Of a stretch of 64,000 nucleotides of DNA, positions 48,331 through 56,895 are shown in pieces. The notes beneath the pieces are model-generated. The model saw nothing but the letters and a program-made list of their open reading frames with translations, ran no database searches and was not told where the DNA came from. Each line of letters opens with the position of its first letter. Within the stretch, counting starts at the first letter, position 1. The DNA is from Arthrobacter sp. OY3WO11 (GTDB lineage Bacteria > Actinomycetota > Actinomycetes > Actinomycetales > Micrococcaceae), in the NCBI RefSeq assembly GCF_001641125.1, contig NZ_LWLP01000001.1, forward strand, positions 1,003,835 through 1,067,834, written 5' to 3'. The position numbers were made by a program, and so were the translations under genes.

Positions 48331-48555
48331 GGACGTAACGCTACAGCTCCCGCAGCCTCCGGCGTGAACGCTGCCGCATGGAGCCCCGGAATGGCTCCAC
48401 AAGGCGGGCAAAAGCAGGAATAGGGCGGTGGGCAGGATAACCTTGAGGGATAGACCAACACGGCCTGCAGCCGCCATACCCTAAACCCGCACAGCAATGC
48501 GGATGCGGTGGCGGGCGGCCGTGTCAGAAGACGCAGAACGAAGAAGGTTGATTAC

Positions 48556-48939
48556 GTGCCTACCGGCAAGGTCAAGTGGTATGACAAGGACAAGGGCTTT
48601 GGTTTCCTCGCGGGCGAGGACGGCCAGGAGGTATTCCTGCCCAAATCGTCGCTGCCCGAGGGCGTAACAGAGCTTAAAGCCGGCACCCGGGTTGAGTTCG
48701 GTGTGGCTGACGGCCGGAAGGGCGCCCAGGCGCTGGGCCTGCGAGTGCTGGACAAGACACCTTCCATCGCCAAGGCAAAGCGGCCCAGTGCAAAGGATCT
48801 TGCTCCCCTTGTCCAGGATCTGGTGACTGTCCTGGACAACCTGTCCGGAACGTTGTCCGCAGGCAAGTACCCGGAAGGCAACAAGGGCAAGGCCATCGCC
48901 GCTGCCCTGCGTAAGGTTGCCGACGAGCTGGACGTTTAG
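48556..48939 (+). CDS. Cold-shock-domain protein with helical C-terminal extension
   Basis: A 127-residue protein. Residues 1-66 form a cold-shock OB fold with RNP1 KGFGFL and a changed RNP2 (VFLPKSSL instead of VFVHxS). Residues 75-127 are helical (LAPLVQDLVTVLDNLSGTLS then KGKAIAAALRKVADELDV). The GTG at 48556 follows AAGAAGG by 8 nt. The frame is open from 48508, but that is the leader. It is followed after 6 nt by a DUF3027 gene, a conserved actinobacterial pair. Nucleic-acid binding is likely. Confidence 0.9.
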   Translation: MPTGKVKWYDKDKGFGFLAGEDGQEVFLPKSSLPEGVTELKAGTRVEFGVADGRKGAQALGLRVLDKTPSIAKAKRPSAKDLAPLVQDLVTVLDNLSGTLSAGKYPEGNKGKAIAAALRKVADELDV

Positions 48940-48945
48940 GCACTG

Positions 48946-49605
48946 ATGATCCCGGAAGCTGAACAGCCGGTCCCGGCCGCGCCGGAACAGGACATGCCGG
49001 AACAGGACGGCACGACGCCGGGTGGCGCGGCTGCTGCCGGCCCCGCCGTTGCGGGGGCTAAGGCTGCGTCCAAGCGCCGCGCGGGTGTCCCGGCATGGCG
49101 GACAGGGAAGCCGGATGCCTTCCTTGCCGCCGCCGTGGACACGGCGCGTGCCGCTGTTGAGGACATCACGCCTGCACCGACCATTGGCCGCCACCTGGCG
49201 GCTAAAAGCGAAGGCGACCGCCTGGTGACGCACCTGTTTGAATGCAGGCTGCCTGGCTACCTGGGTTGGCAGTGGTACGCGGTACTCACCCGCAACTCCC
49301 GCTCGAAGGCGGTCACCGTCAACGAGCTCGGACTGCTGCCGTCCGAGGATTCCATCCTCGCCCCCGAATGGGTGCCGTGGGCTGAACGCGTCCGGCCAGA
49401 GGATGAGCAGGACCAGGAGCCGGAGCAGGTCCGGGCGATCGATCCGGAAGCTGGCGGGCAGCAAGCCGGGCCCGCGGAAGGCGAAGCCGACGACGACGCC
49501 CAGGATGCCGTAACAGAGCCTGCCATAACAGAGCCTGCCGTCGAAGCCTCTGATGCCGCTGGTCCGCCCGCTGAGCCCGCGGAAGACGACGCCGTTACGC
49601 CGTAA
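48946..49605 (+). CDS. DUF3027 domain protein
   Basis: A 219-residue protein. The DUF3027 core lies at about 50-150 (GKPDAFLAAAVDTARAAVED, HLFECRLPGYLGWQWYAVLT, VNELGLLPSEDSILAPEWVP and WAERVRPED). Both ends are low-complexity: an Ala/Gly/Pro-rich start and a long acidic Glu/Asp/Ala tail. It is co-transcribed with the cold-shock-domain gene (gap 6 nt). Function is unknown. The tight link to an RNA-binding-type protein suggests a role near RNA or transcription. Confidence 0.88.
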   Translation: MIPEAEQPVPAAPEQDMPEQDGTTPGGAAAAGPAVAGAKAASKRRAGVPAWRTGKPDAFLAAAVDTARAAVEDITPAPTIGRHLAAKSEGDRLVTHLFECRLPGYLGWQWYAVLTRNSRSKAVTVNELGLLPSEDSILAPEWVPWAERVRPEDEQDQEPEQVRAIDPEAGGQQAGPAEGEADDDAQDAVTEPAITEPAVEASDAAGPPAEPAEDDAVTP

Positions 49606-49648
49606 GGGAGACGGCGCCCCAGGGCGCGCTCCTCACGACATACACAAA

Positions 49649-49680
49649 GGCGCCGCCCGGAACTAACCCCGGGCGGCGCC
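49649..49680. terminator. Hairpin between convergent DUF3027 and serC genes
   Basis: A perfect 12-bp stem GGCGCCGCCCGG (49649-49660) with its complement at 49669-49680 around an 8-nt loop. On the minus strand it is followed by TTTGTGT, so it suits serC best, and it can also stop the plus-strand pair. Confidence 0.8.
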
Positions 49681-49789
49681 GTCGTCATTTAACGCTATCT
49701 GTTTCTTGGTTCGCTGCTTGGTCCGATGCTTCTGGGTGCGCTGCTTTTGGGACCGCTGAGCCGCAGCGCGGACTGCTGCTGGAGCCCGG

Positions 49790-51052
<1,263 letters not shown>

Positions 51053-51201
51053 TCATAGTCCAGACATTGAGACGGCCTGCTGTGCCGGCCGCCAACTATT
51101 AGGACAAAGTCAAAATAGGCTAAGCTTTCCAACGGACTACGTCGCGCGGAAGGCGTTACGGTGGGACAACGCTAGGTACTGCGCTCGAGGAGCTGAGCTG
51201 G

Positions 51202-51897
51202 ATGACGGATCTGATCGACACTACGGAGATGTACCTTCGGACCATCTTGGAGCTTGAGGAAGAGAACATCGTGGCCCTCCGCGCCCGGATCGCCGAACGC
51301 CTGCGCCACTCAGGGCCCACGGTCTCCCAGACCATCGGCAGGATGGAGCGGGACGGCCTGGTGGTGGTCTCCGGTGACCGGCACCTGGAGCTCACTGAAA
51401 TTGGCCGGAAGCGCGCTACCGAGGTGATGCGGAAGCACCGGCTGGCGGAGCGGCTGCTGGCAGACGTGATTGGCCTGGACTGGGCTTACGTCCATGACGA
51501 GGCCTGCCGCTGGGAACACGTTATGAGCGAACGCGTGGAACGGCGCATCTACGAACTGCTTGACCATCCAACGGAGTCCCCGTACGGCAACCCCATCCCC
51601 GGCCTGGCTGCCCTCGGCGGCCAGTCATCACAAGGCTTCGCCGACGGGGCCATCAGCCTGCTGGAAGCAATGAAGTCCTACGGTCCGGCGTCCGAGGTGA
51701 CCGTAAGCCGCCTGGCCGAGCCGATCCAGGTGGAGCCGGAACTGCTGGTCCAGCTGGACGAGGGTGGTATCCGCCCTGGGGCCGCGGTCTCCCTGGAGCG
51801 GGTGGGAGACTACATTTCCGTCCGCGTGCCCGGAATCGAAGGCGCTCTGGAGCTGCCCCCGGAAGTGGCGGCCCACGTCTTCGTGGCCATCCGGTAA
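51202..51897 (+). CDS. ideR: IdeR/DtxR-type iron-dependent repressor
   Basis: A metal-activated repressor of iron uptake, 231 residues. The N-terminal winged helix (GPTVSQTIGRMERDGLVVVS), dimer domain and C-terminal SH3-like domain are all present. Metal ligands keep the DtxR numbering: M10, C102, E105 and H106 in one site, and H79, E83 and H98 in the other. This supports iron rather than manganese sensing. GAGGAG lies about 9 nt before the ATG. A weak box-like sequence upstream may allow autoregulation. The siderophore-interacting gene at 30414 is a likely target. Confidence 0.92.
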   Translation: MTDLIDTTEMYLRTILELEEENIVALRARIAERLRHSGPTVSQTIGRMERDGLVVVSGDRHLELTEIGRKRATEVMRKHRLAERLLADVIGLDWAYVHDEACRWEHVMSERVERRIYELLDHPTESPYGNPIPGLAALGGQSSQGFADGAISLLEAMKSYGPASEVTVSRLAEPIQVEPELLVQLDEGGIRPGAAVSLERVGDYISVRVPGIEGALELPPEVAAHVFVAIR

Positions 51898-51944
51898 ACC
51901 GGCGCCCTACCCCGGCTGGGATGGAGTAGGCAAAGATAACGGAA

Positions 51945-51974
51945 TTGTTACTTTGGGACTTCTGGCCCTATAGT
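51945..51974 (+). promoter_or_regulatory. Likely promoter of the M23 peptidase transcript
   Basis: TTGTTA (51945-51950), an 18-nt spacer and TATAGT (51969-51974) resemble a sigma-70-type promoter. It lies about 30 nt upstream of the first c-di-AMP riboswitch, where the transcript must begin. Confidence 0.55.
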
Positions 51975-52003
51975 TAAACCCAAGCGTAGATACTAAAGCG
52001 TTA

Positions 52004-52240
52004 CCTGATCTGGAGCCGAGCTCTGCCAGCGGATCAGGTGCACGAGTCATTACTGGCAGAGGCGGGGGAACCACAACCGGCAGACGGGGGACTGCCTTGG
52101 GGTGAAGTCCGTCAGCAGCAAGCCTCTTCCAGTGTAGGATCCTCCCGGGGATACCTCTGTGCCGAGCTTGCTTAGGCGGACCGGGTCTTTGAACTCTCTG
52201 ACCCGAATCCGACAGCTAACTTCGCAGGCTTTCCAGAGAG
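52004..52240 (+). promoter_or_regulatory. c-di-AMP (ydaO/yuaA) riboswitch 1
   Basis: Conserved blocks of the class are present in order: GAGCCGAGCTCTGCC, GGCGGGGGAACC, CTTGGGGTGAA, and CCGAATCCGACAGCTAACTTCG followed by CAGGC (shown here split, the block is 52203-52229). It fills the leader of the M23 peptidase gene. In this class c-di-AMP binding turns expression down, tying wall remodelling to osmotic state. Confidence 0.93.
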
Positions 52241-52250
52241 GAACCCTTAC

Positions 52251-53081
52251 TTGTCCATGCAGACCCCCAAGGGGCGCCGCCGCGCGGCTGCCCTTGTTTC
52301 AACGCCGCGCGTTGTCGAGGTCATCACCACGGAACGCCCCCGCGATCCGCACCGTGATGCACGCCGGCGTCGAGGACCCTTCCGGCAGATCACTGAATTT
52401 GCCGCCGCCAGTGGGATCGGCCAGAAGGCCGGAATCGCGTTGGCCGCCACTGGACTGGTGCTGACCGTGACCGTTCCGGCAACCAGTCCCGTCATGGCCA
52501 CCGACAATGCAGGCAGCGTTGCCCCGGTGGCAGCCTCCGCTGTTACGCCGCAGCCGCAGGTATCGGCCGAGGCCGGCGCCCAGATCGACTTCAGCCGCTC
52601 CGCGGTGGTGACCGAGGCGGATCCCGACGGGAAGCTGAAGCAACTGCTCAGTGCCCAGTCCGCCGGTTCCGTGTCCCGCGCAGCATCTGCCGGAAGCCTC
52701 GGGGCCCCGTTGGCCGCCCTCTCCACAGCCTCCCCGTTCGGTTACCGGGTCAGCCCCATCACCGGCGGCTCCGGTGACTTTCACCGCGGCCAGGACTACG
52801 TGGCCCAGTGCGGCACCTCGGTCCTGGCAGCAGCCACCGGCACCGTCACGTTCGTGGGCTGGCACCAGTACGGCGGCGGAAACCGGGTTGTCGTGGACCA
52901 CGGCAACGGCCTGGAGACCACGTACAACCACCTGTCGTCCTTCAGCGTCACCGAGGGCAAGACAGTCTCCCGGGGCGATGTCCTGGCCCTCAGCGGCACC
53001 ACGGGAGCTTCAACCGGCTGCCACCTCCACTTCGAGGTCCAGGTCAACGGCGAGGTCGTCGATCCCACGGGCTGGCTGTAG
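52251..53081 (+). CDS. Secreted M23-family metallopeptidase (LytM-like)
   Basis: An exported zinc endopeptidase that cuts peptidoglycan cross-bridges. The 276-residue protein has a long basic N-terminus, a hydrophobic export segment (about 58-82), a variable linker and an M23 domain. Zinc and catalytic residues are H178 and D182 in FHRGQDY, H227, and H258/H260 in CHLHFEV. The TTG at 52251 is used because GAGAGGA lies 8 nt upstream, and the ATG at 52257 is the alternative. It is controlled by a c-di-AMP riboswitch. The hairpin at 53167 separates it from the next gene. Confidence 0.92.
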   Translation: MSMQTPKGRRRAAALVSTPRVVEVITTERPRDPHRDARRRRGPFRQITEFAAASGIGQKAGIALAATGLVLTVTVPATSPVMATDNAGSVAPVAASAVTPQPQVSAEAGAQIDFSRSAVVTEADPDGKLKQLLSAQSAGSVSRAASAGSLGAPLAALSTASPFGYRVSPITGGSGDFHRGQDYVAQCGTSVLAAATGTVTFVGWHQYGGGNRVVVDHGNGLETTYNHLSSFSVTEGKTVSRGDVLALSGTTGASTGCHLHFEVQVNGEVVDPTGWL

Positions 53082-53166
53082 TCAAATGATGGCTCGCTAT
53101 CGAATCATCGTGACTAGCCGTGACCTGAATGTGACATTCAACAAAAACTGCTGTACCGTCTAACTC

Positions 53167-53196
53167 GCGTCAACTTTTCCGAAGTTGACGCTCTTG
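53167..53196 (+). terminator. Hairpin between the M23 gene and the second riboswitch
   Basis: A perfect 10-bp stem GCGTCAACTT (53167-53176) with AAGTTGACGC (53182-53191) and loop TTCCG, followed by TCTTG. It lies just before the second riboswitch and may end the upstream transcript or form its first stem. Confidence 0.6.
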
Positions 53197-53199
53197 TGC

Positions 53200-53386
53200 G
53201 GATTGCCTAGCTCTGCCACCGCTCAAGGTCCGTTCGCATTTCATCGTCTGGCAGGGGCGGGGGAACCAATTTTGGTCTTTGCTTCAGCGAAGGCCTTGGG
53301 GTTAAGTCGCAAAGCTTCCTTGGAAGCTGCGTGGCCGGGTGACTCCCATCCGAATCCGACAGCTCACCTCGCAGGCATTGGGAGAG
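53200..53386 (+). promoter_or_regulatory. c-di-AMP (ydaO/yuaA) riboswitch 2
   Basis: It has the same class of conserved blocks: CTAGCTCTGCC, GGGGCGGGGGAACC, CCTTGGGGTTAAG, and ATCCGAATCCGACAGCTCAC (53349-53368) with CTCGCAGGC after it. It lies in the leader of the NlpC/P60 gene. It is shorter than copy 1 and differs in the variable stems. Confidence 0.93.
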
Positions 53387-53395
53387 GCTACCTTC

Positions 53396-54157
53396 GTGTC
53401 TTCACGCCATAATTCTGCGCGCCACCGTGCGCAAACGGTTCGTACCAACCCTTTGGACACCGTGTCCAAGGCTGTTAGTGCCAATGCCGGGACAGTAGGT
53501 CGCCAGGCTGCCGTTATCGCAGCAGCTTCCGGTCTTATCTTCAGCATGGGCCTGCCCGCCAACGCCGCGGACACCACCGCCGGCGTTTCCGCTTCGACCG
53601 AGTCCGGGTCTGCCCAGTCTGCCCTCGCGGTGACCGCAGCACCCACCGCCACCGTCTCCTTCGAGCGTCCCGTGGTGAAGACCACCGCCGCTCCGAAGCC
53701 GGCACCGGTGCGCGCACAGTCGACCGATTCCGAGAGCCGGGCTGCTTCCGGAACCCGGACGGCCTCCACCGCGTCGGCTCCCGAAGCTGCAGCTGAGAAG
53801 CTGGCCGAAACGGTATCGTCGGCCTCCGCCTCCGGCGTTGCCGCACTCGCGTACACCGGCATCGGCCGTCCGTACGTCTGGGGCGGCACCACCCCCAACG
53901 GCTGGGACTGCTCCGGCTTTACCCAGTGGGTTTACGCCCAGGCCGGCATCAGCATCCCACGCGTCAACGCCTGGACGGCAATGACGCCCACCTCCACCCC
54001 GCAGCCGGGTGACCTGGTTATGCAGAACGGTGGCGCGCACGTAGGAATCTACGTCGGCAACGGCATGATGATCAGCGCGCTCAACCCCTCGCAGGGAACG
54101 CTGCTTCACTCGGTGGCCGCCACCGGAAGCTCCGCCTTCTTCACCATCAACAAATAG
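53396..54157 (+). CDS. Secreted NlpC/P60 (C40) peptidoglycan hydrolase
   Basis: An exported cysteine endopeptidase of the wall, 253 residues. Residues 36-58 (GRQAAVIAAASGLIFSMGLP then ANA) form the export signal after a 35-residue basic leader. A Thr/Ala/Ser-rich linker precedes the NlpC/P60 domain (about 145-253): catalytic C172 in WDCSGF and H215 in AHVGIY. The GTG at 53396 follows GGGAGAGG. It is controlled by the second c-di-AMP riboswitch. The signal region is nearly identical to that of the next gene, so the two are paralogues. Confidence 0.92.
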   Translation: MSSRHNSARHRAQTVRTNPLDTVSKAVSANAGTVGRQAAVIAAASGLIFSMGLPANAADTTAGVSASTESGSAQSALAVTAAPTATVSFERPVVKTTAAPKPAPVRAQSTDSESRAASGTRTASTASAPEAAAEKLAETVSSASASGVAALAYTGIGRPYVWGGTTPNGWDCSGFTQWVYAQAGISIPRVNAWTAMTPTSTPQPGDLVMQNGGAHVGIYVGNGMMISALNPSQGTLLHSVAATGSSAFFTINK

Positions 54158-54158
54158 T

Positions 54159-54191
54159 TCTTGGGCCTTCGGGCCCAAGAGCTATTTCTTT
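54159..54191 (+). terminator. Intrinsic terminator after the NlpC/P60 gene
   Basis: Stem TCTTGGGCC (54159-54167) with GGCCCAAGA (54172-54180), loop TTCG, then GCTATTTCTTT. It starts 1 nt after the stop codon. Confidence 0.85.
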
Positions 54192-54315
54192 GCTCCACAC
54201 GCTTTCCACACACACCACATCCCCGTTCGGGGCGTGCCGGCGTACCCCCAAGATGCCGGCACGCCCAGACCCCTTGGTGCCCACAACGGCCTGAGGAAAA
54301 CGAAAGAGAGAACTG

Positions 54316-55116
54316 ATGACTACTCGTGCCACCGCACGGCATCGCGCCGAAGTCACCAAGACCAACTCAATCGCCGTTATCGCCAAGGCTGTTGGCGGCA
54401 ACGCCGGTGGCATGGGCCGCCAGGCAGCGGTTATCGCCGCCGCTTCTGGCCTGGTGCTGACCAGCGGCATCGCTGCAAACGCGGCTGACTCCAGCGTCCA
54501 GCGCGACTCCGCCCCCGCGTCCACCCTGGAAGTTGAGTCCTCTGTAGAGGCACCGATCTCCGCTGCTTCCACCATCGCCATCACCTTCGAAAAGCCGGCC
54601 GTCACCACCACGCCGGCGCCTGTTGTCGAAGAAGAGCCCGCTCCTGTTGAGGTCGAAGAAGCCGAGCCGGCTCCCGCCGTCGCCCAGCCTGCCGCAGCCC
54701 CGGCCGCAGCCCCAGCCCCAGCCCCCAAGGTGACCGCCAAGGTAACCACCGCCTCTGCACCCGCTGCAGCTCCTGCCGCTTCCGCCAGCGGCAAGGGCGC
54801 AGCCATCCTCTCCGCTGCGTACGCCCAGTTGGGCGTAACGCAGGACTGCACCATGCTGGTGACCAACTCCCTGGCCGCAGTGGGCATCAACTTCCACGAC
54901 TGGCCTGCAGGGTACCTCTCCCTGGGCCGCACCGTAAGCGCCGCGGAAGCCCAGCCGGGCGACCTTATCTACTACGCAGACGGTGGCGCAGGCATGGCCC
55001 ACATCGCTGTCTACGCAGGCAACGGCCAGGCTGTCCACGGTGGGTACAACGGAAACCAGACCGTGGTCTTCAGCGCAAACGTTGGCTCCGGCCCCGTTTT
55101 CATCCGCGTGAACTAA
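54316..55116 (+). CDS. Secreted NlpC/P60-like protein with variant active site
   Basis: A 266-residue paralogue of the previous protein. The leader and export signal (GRQAAVIAAASGLVLTSGIA then ANAA) match it closely. A Pro/Ala/Val/Glu-rich linker (about 95-158) is longer than in the paralogue. The C-terminal domain keeps a Cys and a His in place (C178 in DCTML, H229 in AHIAVY), but DCSGF has become DCTML. It resembles amidase-type NlpC/P60 variants, and activity is uncertain. GAAAGAGAG lies before the ATG. No riboswitch precedes it. Confidence 0.85.
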   Translation: MTTRATARHRAEVTKTNSIAVIAKAVGGNAGGMGRQAAVIAAASGLVLTSGIAANAADSSVQRDSAPASTLEVESSVEAPISAASTIAITFEKPAVTTTPAPVVEEEPAPVEVEEAEPAPAVAQPAAAPAAAPAPAPKVTAKVTTASAPAAAPAASASGKGAAILSAAYAQLGVTQDCTMLVTNSLAAVGINFHDWPAGYLSLGRTVSAAEAQPGDLIYYADGGAGMAHIAVYAGNGQAVHGGYNGNQTVVFSANVGSGPVFIRVN

Positions 55117-55155
55117 CAAGCCTCGCGTGAGGCAGTCCCATAGGGACGGCACGAA

Positions 55156-55188
55156 GAACCCCTGCCCGCGGCAGGGGTTCTTCCTTTT
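55156..55188 (+). terminator. Intrinsic terminator after the hydrolase cluster
   Basis: Stem GAACCCCTGCC (55156-55166) with GGCAGGGGTTC (55170-55180), loop CGC, then TTCCTTTT. A strong stop about 40 nt after the third cell-wall gene. Confidence 0.92.
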
Positions 55189-55399
55189 AACTACCGGCTG
55201 GGTTAATTGACAATGAAGTGCGGGCCGCATCCGCCCGGGAACACGCGCTGATGGACCCGACACGGCAGTTTTGGAAAACCGCGATTAGCTGATAATGCGC
55301 TTCTATGTTTACTCTTGTGGTGTCGATCCATAGCCCGGACATGCCGAGGGCAGCCGGCCCTCGTGCCCCTGACGGGTGCGGCCGTGAAGAGGTACGTGC

Positions 55400-55900
55400 A
55401 TGCGCACTCTCGTTCTGAATGCTGGATATGAACCGCTGGCGGTCATCACGTTCCGCCGGGCGCTGGTGCTTGTGCTCACAGGCAAAGCCAGCGTGGTTGC
55501 CGAGGGTGACGATCCCGTGGTGGGACCCCAGGAGATATTGGGCCGCCCGTCCGTTATCCTCCTGAACCGCTATATCCGCCCCAGATACAACCAGGCCACG
55601 GCTGTCAGCCGCCGCGGAGTGCTGAGGCGTGATGGCCACAGATGCGCGTACTGCGGAAAAGCGGCCCACACCATCGACCATGTCCAGCCCAAGTCCCGCG
55701 GCGGTGCCGATTCCTGGGAGAACCTGGTGGCGGCGTGCCTGCGCTGCAACAACGTCAAGGGTGACCATACTCCAGCCGAAATGGGGTGGAAGCTGCGGTT
55801 CGTCCCGGAGCCCCCGCATGGAACCATCTGGCAGATCAAGGAACTAGAAAAGCCCACCCCTGCCTGGGACCCGTTCCTGCTGCCCGAGCGCGCCGCCTGA
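55400..55900 (+). CDS. HNH endonuclease
   Basis: A 166-residue stand-alone HNH nuclease, not inside a mobile element. The beta-beta-alpha metal site is complete: C82-A-Y-C85, TIDHVQPKSRGG with H94, N108 in WENL, and C113-L-R-C116-N. The N-terminal half (LNAGYEPLAVITFRRALVLV) is typical of the conserved chromosomal HNH proteins of actinobacteria and cyanobacteria. GAAGAGG lies about 6 nt before the ATG. The cellular role is unclear. Confidence 0.9.
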   Translation: MRTLVLNAGYEPLAVITFRRALVLVLTGKASVVAEGDDPVVGPQEILGRPSVILLNRYIRPRYNQATAVSRRGVLRRDGHRCAYCGKAAHTIDHVQPKSRGGADSWENLVAACLRCNNVKGDHTPAEMGWKLRFVPEPPHGTIWQIKELEKPTPAWDPFLLPERAA

Positions 55901-55940
55901 CCCCACCCCGCACCATGCCCTTGGTGACTAGGCTGGGGGA

Positions 55941-56585
55941 GTGGAAGAGAACCGGTTGCCCTTCGATGCCCTCATCCTGGCCGGCGGCCGGTCGTCCCGG
56001 CTGGGCGGAGTGCCTAAGCAGGACCTTGTCTTCCACCACGCCACTCTCCTGCAGCGTGCGCTTGCTGCGTCCGCAGGTGCCTCCAGCACGGTGGTGGTGG
56101 GTCCCCGACCGGAATCTTCCGCTCCCGGAGTGATCTGGTGCCGTGAAGAGCCGGAGTTCGCGGGTCCAGCTGCGGCCATCGCGGCCGGACTGGAGGCCCT
56201 TGCGCACCACGGCATCGCCACACGTGAGTACACCCTTGTACTGGCGTGCGATATGCCGCTGGTCCAGGACGCCGTGGCGGCGCTGAAGGAAGCACTGGTC
56301 CCGGGGGAGGGTGACGGCGTCATGGCCTGTTCCAGTGACGGCACCCTCCAGCCGCTGGCCGGCATGTACCGCACGGCCGGGTTAAGAAAATCAGCCGCGG
56401 AACTGTCTTCACGCGGTGCCTTAATCAACGGCTCCGTGCGCTCCCTCCTTGCTAGTCTGGAGGTGCAGCCAATCACCGTCCCCGCAGGTTCCACGGCAGA
56501 CGTGGACACGTGGGATGATGCCGCCGCACTAGGGATTGCCGCCGGGAACCAGGACAAGGGCCAGGACCGGCGCAGCCGCAGTTAA
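55941..56585 (+). CDS. mobA: Molybdenum cofactor guanylyltransferase
   Basis: Attaches GMP to molybdopterin, making the bis-MGD type cofactor needed by enzymes such as formate dehydrogenase. The 214-residue nucleotidyltransferase has LILAGGRSSRLGG (11-23), the GPAAAIAAGLEAL region and the metal-binding DMPLVQDAV. The GTG at 55941 is preceded closely by GGGGGA. It is the first gene of a molybdenum block with the DUF6457 protein, moeA and fdhD, all on the plus strand. Confidence 0.9.
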   Translation: MEENRLPFDALILAGGRSSRLGGVPKQDLVFHHATLLQRALAASAGASSTVVVGPRPESSAPGVIWCREEPEFAGPAAAIAAGLEALAHHGIATREYTLVLACDMPLVQDAVAALKEALVPGEGDGVMACSSDGTLQPLAGMYRTAGLRKSAAELSSRGALINGSVRSLLASLEVQPITVPAGSTADVDTWDDAAALGIAAGNQDKGQDRRSRS

Positions 56586-56601
56586 CTTGGGAGGCACGTT
56601 C

Positions 56602-56895
56602 GTGAAAAGTCAGGATGAAACGCTGGAGGAGTGGTGCAGGTCCCTGCTCCAGGCCTATGAGCTTGAGGACGTCCAGGTGGACGTCAACGCCATCCTTGCC
56701 CTGGCTGGTGTGGCCGCCCACTCGGTGGTCCGCCCGGCAGCACCGCTGACAACCTTTATCGCGGGCTATGCCGCCGGGCTGGCATCGGGGTCCGGGCAGG
56801 CAGCGAATGCCGCTTCCATGGAATCCGCGCTGGCCGTGGCCCGTACCCTGGCCGCCGACTACGATGCTGAAGCCGCCGGGACTCCCGGCGAATGA
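56602..56895 (+). CDS. DUF6457 domain protein (molybdopterin-associated)
   Basis: A 97-residue helical protein: ETLEEWCRSLLQAYELEDVQ, ILALAGVAAHSVVRPAAPLT and IAGYAAGLA. It matches the small proteins found beside mobA, moeA and fdhD in actinobacteria. The GTG at 56602 follows GGGAGG (56589-56594) by 7 nt. Its stop overlaps the moeA start (ATGA). A chaperone or accessory role in molybdoenzyme assembly is inferred from context only. Confidence 0.83.
   Translation: MKSQDETLEEWCRSLLQAYELEDVQVDVNAILALAGVAAHSVVRPAAPLTTFIAGYAAGLASGSGQAANAASMESALAVARTLAADYDAEAAGTPGE

Noticed and set aside
54192..54315. A third c-di-AMP riboswitch before the last NlpC/P60-like gene
   Set aside because: None of the conserved blocks (GGGGGAACC, CCGAATCCGACAGC) occurs in this leader.
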